DNA of 64,000 nt. Origin: Streptomyces sp. NBC_01707 (GTDB taxonomy: Bacteria; Actinomycetota; Actinomycetes; Streptomycetales; Streptomycetaceae). The position numbers and the translations under genes are program-made. Within the stretch, counting starts at the first letter, position 1. Every line of letters starts with the position of its first letter. The notes beneath the pieces were generated by a model. The model did not search any database, was not told the origin of the DNA, and saw nothing but the letters and a program-made list of their open reading frames with translations. Positions 59,397 through 64,000 of this stretch are shown here, in pieces. The stretch covers positions 2,728,001 through 2,792,000 of the forward strand of contig NZ_CP109190.1 of assembly GCF_041438805.1 (NCBI RefSeq), in the 5' to 3' direction.

Positions 59397-60674
59397 GTGA
59401 CCGACGCCCAAGAGACCGCAGCAGACACTTCACTGCGAACCACCGGGGGCGCTCCCCCGGACGACGTCGCCCCGGCGCCGATCCCCTTGCTCGAACCTCG
59501 CGAGGGCATTCCCCCGGTGGTGGCCTCCGACGACGCCCTCGCCCGGGTGGTCGCGGCTTTCGCCGCGGGCACCGGCCCCGTCGCCGTCGATGCCGAGCGT
59601 GCATCCGGCTACCGCTACGGCCAGCGCGCCTATCTCGTACAGCTGCGGCGCAACGGCGCGGGCAGCGCCCTCATCGACCCGGTCGGCTGCCCCGACCTGA
59701 CGTCGCTCGGCGAGGCGCTGCGCGGCAGCGAGTGGATCCTGCACGCCGCGACCCAGGACCTGCCCTGCCTGCGCGAAATAGGGATGTCTCCCACCGAACT
59801 CTTCGACACGGAGCTCGCCGGACGGCTGGCGGGCTTCCCGCGGGTCGGCCTCGGCGCGATCGTCGAGAACGTGCTCGGCTACGCACTGGAGAAGGGGCAC
59901 TCCGCGGTCGACTGGTCCACCCGCCCGCTGCCCGACCCCTGGCTGCGCTACGCCGCACTCGATGTCGAGCTGCTGATCGACCTGCGCAACGCCCTGGAGG
60001 AGGAGCTCGACCGGCAGGGCAAGCTGGAGTGGGCGCAGGAGGAGTTCGACGCGATCGCCTCGGCACCGCCCGCTCCCCCGCGCAAGGACCCGTGGCGCCG
60101 CACGTCCGGTATGCACAAGGTGCGCCGCCGTCGTCAGATGGCGGTCGTACGGGAGCTGTGGAACGCCCGTGACCAGGTCGCGCAGCGCCGGGACATCTCG
60201 CCCGGCAAGGTCCTCGGGGACGGCGCGATCATCGAGGCGGCCCTCTCCCTCCCGCCGAACACCCAGGCGCTGACCGCCCTGCCGGGCTTCGGCCACCGCA
60301 TGGGCCGGCGTCAGCTGGAGCAGTGGCAGGCGGCCATCGACCGGGCCAAGGCACTCCCCGAGTCCGAGCTCCCGCAGCCCGGCCAGCCCCTTCTGGGCCC
60401 GCCGCCGCCGCGCTCCTGGGCGGACAAGGACCCGGCGGCCGCGGCCCGGCTCTCGGCGGCCCGCGCCGCGGTGTCGGAGCTGGCCGAGCGGCTGCACATG
60501 CCGCAGGAGAACCTGATCACGCCGGACACCGTGCGCCGGGTCTGCTGGGAGCCGCCGAAGAACCCGACGCCGAGCGCGGTCGAGGACGCACTCACCACGT
60601 ACGGGGCCCGGCGCTGGCAGATCGAACAGGTCGCGCCGCTCCTGCTGCGCGCCCTGACGACGGCGACGGCCTGA
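59397..60674 (+). CDS. rnd: Ribonuclease D (HRDC domain)
   Basis: This is a 425-residue DEDDy-type 3'-5' exoribonuclease acting on tRNA precursors and other structured RNA. GPVAVDAERASGYRYGQRAYLVQLR (~61-85) has the Asp and Glu of motif I, HAATQDLPCLREIG motif II, and WLRYAALDVELLIDL motif III with Tyr and Asp. An HRDC domain (~210-290: VVRELWNARDQVAQRRDISPGKVL, LPGFGHRMGRRQLEQWQ) follows, then a C-terminal region with LAERLHMPQENLITPDTVRRVCWE. The start is a GTG with little room for a ribosome site, so translation may depend on the transcript end near the palindrome. Length is usual for actinobacteria. Confidence 0.93.
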   Translation: MTDAQETAADTSLRTTGGAPPDDVAPAPIPLLEPREGIPPVVASDDALARVVAAFAAGTGPVAVDAERASGYRYGQRAYLVQLRRNGAGSALIDPVGCPDLTSLGEALRGSEWILHAATQDLPCLREIGMSPTELFDTELAGRLAGFPRVGLGAIVENVLGYALEKGHSAVDWSTRPLPDPWLRYAALDVELLIDLRNALEEELDRQGKLEWAQEEFDAIASAPPAPPRKDPWRRTSGMHKVRRRRQMAVVRELWNARDQVAQRRDISPGKVLGDGAIIEAALSLPPNTQALTALPGFGHRMGRRQLEQWQAAIDRAKALPESELPQPGQPLLGPPPPRSWADKDPAAAARLSAARAAVSELAERLHMPQENLITPDTVRRVCWEPPKNPTPSAVEDALTTYGARRWQIEQVAPLLLRALTTATA

Positions 60675-60734
60675 CCTCTCACACCTCCCCTTTCCGCACG
60701 AATTCGCCTGGACGACGCTCCACGACCTCGTGCG

Positions 60735-60774
60735 ACGAAAACGCCCCCGGCCGACCGGCCGAGGGCGTTTTCGT
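60735..60774 (+). terminator. Terminator after the RNase D gene
   Basis: An 18-base arm ACGAAAACGCCCCCGGCC pairs with GGCCGAGGGCGTTTTCGT with one mismatch, around a loop of four bases. It lies 60 bases after the RNase D stop, and TTTTCGT on the distal arm gives a U-rich end. Confidence 0.85.
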
Positions 60775-60882
60775 CTGTCGGAACGCACCCTCGGGGCGGT
60801 CGGGGACGATCGGAATCGCGCCAGCTTGTCCCCGCCCCGGCGTGTGACGTTCGCCGCTCCCACCGTAGGGGGTGGGCAGTCT

Positions 60883-60900
60883 GGTTACCCGCAAGTAGCA
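60883..60900 (+). promoter_or_regulatory. Possible operator/promoter upstream of fadA
   Basis: GGTTACCCGCAAGTAGCA is an imperfect inverted repeat (GTTAC ... GTAGC) of the type used by TetR-family regulators of fatty acid genes in actinobacteria, and TAGCAT at its end could be a -10 hexamer. It stands about 70 bases upstream of the fadA start. This is inference from pattern only. Confidence 0.35.
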
Positions 60901-60969
60901 TGATGGTGGCGGCGCGCTTCCGGCCGTGCCGCGCAGCAGTGCCATCCCGCACCCTGGAGGAGAGCCATC

Positions 60970-62190
60970 GTGCCTCGTACCATCCGGGACGTCGTCTTCG
61001 TCGACGGCGTCCGCACCCCGTTCGGCAAAGCGGGCCCGAAGGGCATCTACCACGAGACCCGCGCCGACGATCTCGTCGTGAAGGCCATCCGGGAGCTGCT
61101 GCGCCGCAACCCGGACCTGGACCCGGCCCGTATCGACGAGGTCGCCATCGCCGCGACCACCCAGATCGGCGACCAGGGTCTGACGCTGGGCCGGACCGCC
61201 GGAATCCTGGCCGGTCTGCCGCAGTCCGTCCCCGGTTACTCCATCGACCGCATGTGTGCGGGCGCCCTGACCGCCGTCACGTCGACGGCCGGTTCCATCG
61301 CCTTCGGCGCGTACGACGTCGTCGTCGCCGGCGGTGTCGAGCACATGGGCCGCCACCCGATGGGCGAGGGCGTGGACCCGAACCCGCGCTTCGTCTCGGA
61401 GAAGCTGGTCGACGAGTCCGCCCTGTTCATGGGCATGACCGCGGAGAACCTGCACGACCGGTACCCGCAGATCACCAAGCTCCGCGCCGACGAGTACGCG
61501 GTCCGCTCGCAGGAGAAGGCCGCCAAGGCGTACGCCAACGGCAAGATCCAGCAGGACCTGGTGCCGGTCTCCGTGCGCCGCACCAACGCCGAGGCCGGCG
61601 AGACGGGCTGGGGCCTGGTCACCGCCGACGAGCCGATGCGTCCGGGCACCACGCTGGAGTCCCTTGCCGGTCTGAAGACCCCGTTCCGCCCCCACGGCCG
61701 CGTCACCGCCGGTAACGCCGCGGGTCTCAACGACGGCGCCACGGCCTCCCTGCTCGCCGCCGAGGACGTCGCGCGCGAGCTCGGCCTCCCGGTGAAGATG
61801 CGCCTCGTCTCGTACGCCTTCGCAGGTGTCGAGCCCGAGGTCATGGGCTACGGCCCGATCCCCGCGACGGAGAAGGCCCTCGCCAAGGCCGGTCTGTCGA
61901 TCGGTGACATCGGCCTGTTCGAGATCAACGAGGCGTTCGCCGTCCAGGTGCTCGCCTTCCTCGACCACTACGGCATCGCCGACGACGACGCGCGCGTCAA
62001 CCAGTACGGCGGCGCCATCGCGTACGGTCACCCGCTGGCCTCGTCGGGTGTGCGTCTGATGACGCAGCTGGCCCGTCAGTTCGAGGAGCAGCCGCAGGTG
62101 CGCTACGGCCTGACCACCATGTGCGTCGGCTTCGGCATGGGCGCGACGGTCATCTGGGAGAACCCGAACTTCGACGGAGGCAACGCGTGA
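60970..62190 (+). CDS. fadA: Acetyl-CoA acyltransferase (thiolase) of beta-oxidation
   Basis: This is a 406-residue thiolase that cleaves 3-ketoacyl-CoA to acetyl-CoA and a shortened acyl-CoA. The nucleophilic Cys96 is in SIDRMCAGALTAV, the His in NEAFAVQVLAF and the catalytic GHPLASSGVRLM are present, and the second Cys in LTTMCVGFGMGATV acts as base. A GGAGGAG site precedes the GTG start. fadB follows 73 bases downstream on the same strand and encodes the multifunctional alpha subunit, so together they form the trifunctional complex. Start and end are typical for actinobacterial FadA. Confidence 0.94.
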   Translation: MPRTIRDVVFVDGVRTPFGKAGPKGIYHETRADDLVVKAIRELLRRNPDLDPARIDEVAIAATTQIGDQGLTLGRTAGILAGLPQSVPGYSIDRMCAGALTAVTSTAGSIAFGAYDVVVAGGVEHMGRHPMGEGVDPNPRFVSEKLVDESALFMGMTAENLHDRYPQITKLRADEYAVRSQEKAAKAYANGKIQQDLVPVSVRRTNAEAGETGWGLVTADEPMRPGTTLESLAGLKTPFRPHGRVTAGNAAGLNDGATASLLAAEDVARELGLPVKMRLVSYAFAGVEPEVMGYGPIPATEKALAKAGLSIGDIGLFEINEAFAVQVLAFLDHYGIADDDARVNQYGGAIAYGHPLASSGVRLMTQLARQFEEQPQVRYGLTTMCVGFGMGATVIWENPNFDGGNA

Positions 62191-62263
62191 GCGAGCGCAG
62201 CGAGCGAACAGAGATGGGCTGCAGCCTGAGCGAATGCTGGGCCGAGCGAAGCGAGGGTCAGGC
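62191..62263 (+). repeat. GAGCG-rich spacer between fadA and fadB
   Basis: The 73 bases begin with GCGAGCGCAGCGAGCG and contain GCCGAGCGAAGCGAGGG further on, giving several short inverted copies of GAGCG/CGCTC type. A similar spacer is familiar at Streptomyces gene ends. It probably folds into weak hairpins between the two genes. Confidence 0.6.
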
Positions 62264-64000
62264 ATGAGCTCCACCACTGAGCTTCTGAAGGGCGCAGCCG
62301 AGCTGTTCCCGGGCGAGGTCGTCACGCAGGCGCACGTACGCCACCTCGACCTGCCGGCGGGCGCGGGCAGGTTCGCCCTCATCACGCTGGACAACGGCCT
62401 GGACCACACCAAGCCGACCACCTTCGGACCGCAGTCGCTGGCAAACCTGAACGCCGCCATCGACCAGGTCGAGAAGGAGGCCGCCGAGGGCGCGATCGCC
62501 GGTATCGGCATCACCGGCAAGCCGTTCATCTTCGCCGTCGGCGCCGACCTCAAGGGCGTCGAGCTGCTGAAGAAGCACGACGACGCGCTCGCCATCGGCA
62601 AGGGCGGCCACGACGTCTTCCGGCGCCTCTCCGGCCTCGCGGTCCCGACGTTCGCGTACTACAACGGCGCGGCGATGGGCGGCGGTGTCGAGGTCGGTCT
62701 GCACTGCTCGTACCGCACCGTCTCCAAGGCACTGCCCGCGTTCTCGCTGCCCGAGGTCTTCCTCGGTCTGGTCCCGGGCTGGGGCGGCTGCGCCCTGCTG
62801 CCGAACCTGATCGGCGCCGACCGCGCGGTCTCGGTGATCATCGAGAACTCGCTGAACCAGAACCGTCAGCTCAAGGGCAAGCAGGTCTTCGAGCTCGGGA
62901 TCGCCGATGCCCTCTTCGAAGGCGCCGACTTCCTGGAGCAGTCGCTGATCTGGACCGCCGACGTGCTGAACGGCACGGTCACGGTGGAGCGCCCCGACGT
63001 CGACCGCGGTGACGCCTGGGACCAGGCCGTCGCCCGTGGCAAGGCCATCGCCGACTCCAAGGTGCACGGCGCCGCCCCGGCCGCGTACCGCGCGCTGGAG
63101 ATCATCGCCGCGGCGAAGGACGGCGACCTGAGCGCCGGTTTCGACGCCGAGGACCAGGCCCTCGCGGACCTGATCATGGGCGGCGAGCTGCGCTCCGGGA
63201 TCTACGCCTTCAACCTGGTCCAGAAGCGCGCCAAGCGCCCGGCCGGTGCCCCGGACAAGAGCCTGGCCCGCCCGGTCACCAAGGTCGGCGTCGTCGGCGC
63301 CGGTCTGATGGCCTCGCAGCTGGCGCTGCTCTTCCTGCGCCGCCTGGAGGTGCCGGTCGTCCTGACCGACATCGACCAGGAGCGCGTCGACAAGGGCGTG
63401 GGCTACGTCCACGCCGAGATCGAGAAGCTGCTGGGCAAGGGCCGGATCAACCAGGACAAGGCCAACCGCCTCAAGGCTCTGGTCTCCGGTGTGCTGGACA
63501 AGGCCGAGGGCTTCTCCGACGCCGACTTCATCATCGAGGCCGTCTTCGAGGAGATCGGCGTCAAGCAGCAGGTGTTCGCGGAGGTCGAGGCGGTCGCCCC
63601 GGCGCACGCGATCCTCGCCACCAACACCTCGTCCCTCTCGGTCACCGAGATGGCGTCGAAGCTGCAGCACCCCGAGCGGGTCGTCGGCTTCCACTTCTTC
63701 AACCCGGTCGCGATCCTCCCGCTGCTGGAGATCGTGCGCGGCGAGAAGACCGACGACGCCTCGCTGGCCACGGCGTTCGGCGTGGCGCGGAAGCTGAAGA
63801 AGACCGCGGTGCTGGTGAAGGACGCCCCGGCGTTCGTCGTCAACCGCATCCTCACCCGCTTCATGGGCGAGATCCAGAACGTCATCGACGAGGGCACCCC
63901 GGTCGAGGTCGCCGAGAAGGCCATCGAGCCCCTCGGTCTGCCGATGTCCCCGCTGGTCCTCCTCGAGCTGGTCGGCCCGGCCATCGGCCTGCATGTCTCC
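62264..64000 (+). CDS. fadB: Fatty acid oxidation complex alpha subunit (3' end outside window)
   Basis: 579 codons are present and open to the last base. Residues ~25-230 form the enoyl-CoA hydratase domain: GKPFIFAVGADLKGVELL, AYYNGAAMGGGVEVGLHC and SLPEVFLGLVPGWGG give the oxyanion hole and the glutamates. Residues ~340-579 are the start of the 3-hydroxyacyl-CoA dehydrogenase part: KVGVVGAGLMASQLALLFL for NAD binding, NTSSLSVTEMA, RVVGFHFFNPV with the catalytic His, and KDAPAFVVNRI. It performs hydration and oxidation of 2-enoyl-CoA. The ATG at 62264 begins the protein. The C-terminal end is missing, at about residue 580 of a usual ~710-730. Confidence 0.93.
   Translation, partial: MSSTTELLKGAAELFPGEVVTQAHVRHLDLPAGAGRFALITLDNGLDHTKPTTFGPQSLANLNAAIDQVEKEAAEGAIAGIGITGKPFIFAVGADLKGVELLKKHDDALAIGKGGHDVFRRLSGLAVPTFAYYNGAAMGGGVEVGLHCSYRTVSKALPAFSLPEVFLGLVPGWGGCALLPNLIGADRAVSVIIENSLNQNRQLKGKQVFELGIADALFEGADFLEQSLIWTADVLNGTVTVERPDVDRGDAWDQAVARGKAIADSKVHGAAPAAYRALEIIAAAKDGDLSAGFDAEDQALADLIMGGELRSGIYAFNLVQKRAKRPAGAPDKSLARPVTKVGVVGAGLMASQLALLFLRRLEVPVVLTDIDQERVDKGVGYVHAEIEKLLGKGRINQDKANRLKALVSGVLDKAEGFSDADFIIEAVFEEIGVKQQVFAEVEAVAPAHAILATNTSSLSVTEMASKLQHPERVVGFHFFNPVAILPLLEIVRGEKTDDASLATAFGVARKLKKTAVLVKDAPAFVVNRILTRFMGEIQNVIDEGTPVEVAEKAIEPLGLPMSPLVLLELVGPAIGLHVS

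Noticed and set aside
1..64000. tRNA, rRNA or riboswitch genes
   Set aside because: Looking through the intergenic stretches by eye I found no cloverleaf with a TTCGA arm or known riboswitch core; a covariance-model scan would be needed to exclude small RNAs.

Overview
The window reads as Streptomyces chromosomal DNA. Base composition is very GC-rich with strong third-position GC, GTG and TTG starts are common, and many families are typical of the genus: DUF397, DUF3000, DUF4349, TIGR04222, coproporphyrin-type heme genes, a PhoX-type Tat protein and an AIM24 protein. Calls rest on reading the translations and motifs by eye; no database search was run.

Region 1 (1-6.3 kb) holds the end of a DUF397 gene, a stand-alone GTPase-associated protein 1 (GAP1) gene, a Tat-exported phosphocholine-specific phospholipase C and an SDR oxidoreductase.

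Region 2 (6.3-35.8 kb) is one long minus-strand operon for a contractile injection system (CIS) of the Streptomyces type. In transcription order it encodes the sheath, inner tube, a Zn-ribbon protein, a Pro/Ala-rich protein, a DUF4255 tail-terminator (cap) protein, an AAA+ ATPase, a small protein, a giant 2143-residue DUF4157 protein, a probable immunity protein, a CIS_tube-domain protein, a LysM-like protein, the hub (gpD-like), the spike (gpV-like), a PAAR-like tip, a gp25-like wedge, two very large baseplate J-type proteins, a gpI-like protein with a beta-helix, a DUF6519 protein and an amidase. Most junctions are ATGA overlaps or a few bases, so translation is probably coupled along the operon. 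No tail-fibre gene is recognisable, which fits the intracellular CIS described in Streptomyces. The 2143-residue protein carries the DUF4157 HExxH module at its N-terminus and a nuclease-like His/Asn motif near its C-terminus. The next gene looks like its immunity gene, and the last gene is a cell-wall amidase without a signal peptide.

Region 3 (36.3-47.7 kb) is mostly housekeeping: msrB, murC, a RibD-C reductase, zapE, an OsmC protein, a PhoX-like protein, an ABC transporter pair, an AIM24 protein, a PTH2-type peptidyl-tRNA hydrolase followed by a tandem repeat, and a DUF4142 protein.

Region 4 (47.8-51.1 kb) encodes a multinuclear non-heme iron oxidase (MNIO, DUF692) fused to an extra C-terminal domain, then two TIGR04222 membrane proteins. 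The first of these ends in an 11-cysteine Ser/Gly tail, so the locus looks like a peptide-modification (RiPP-like) system.

Region 5 (51.4-64 kb) contains hemQ, hemG/cgoX and hemE of coproporphyrin-dependent heme synthesis, a DUF4349 lipoprotein, a CoA-disulfide-reductase-like flavoprotein, a small Zn-ribbon membrane protein behind a perfect 20-bp hairpin, a DUF3000 protein, an orphan LuxR-type response regulator, RNase D behind a perfect 38-nt palindrome, and the fatty-acid beta-oxidation pair fadA-fadB. fadB runs off the end of the window.
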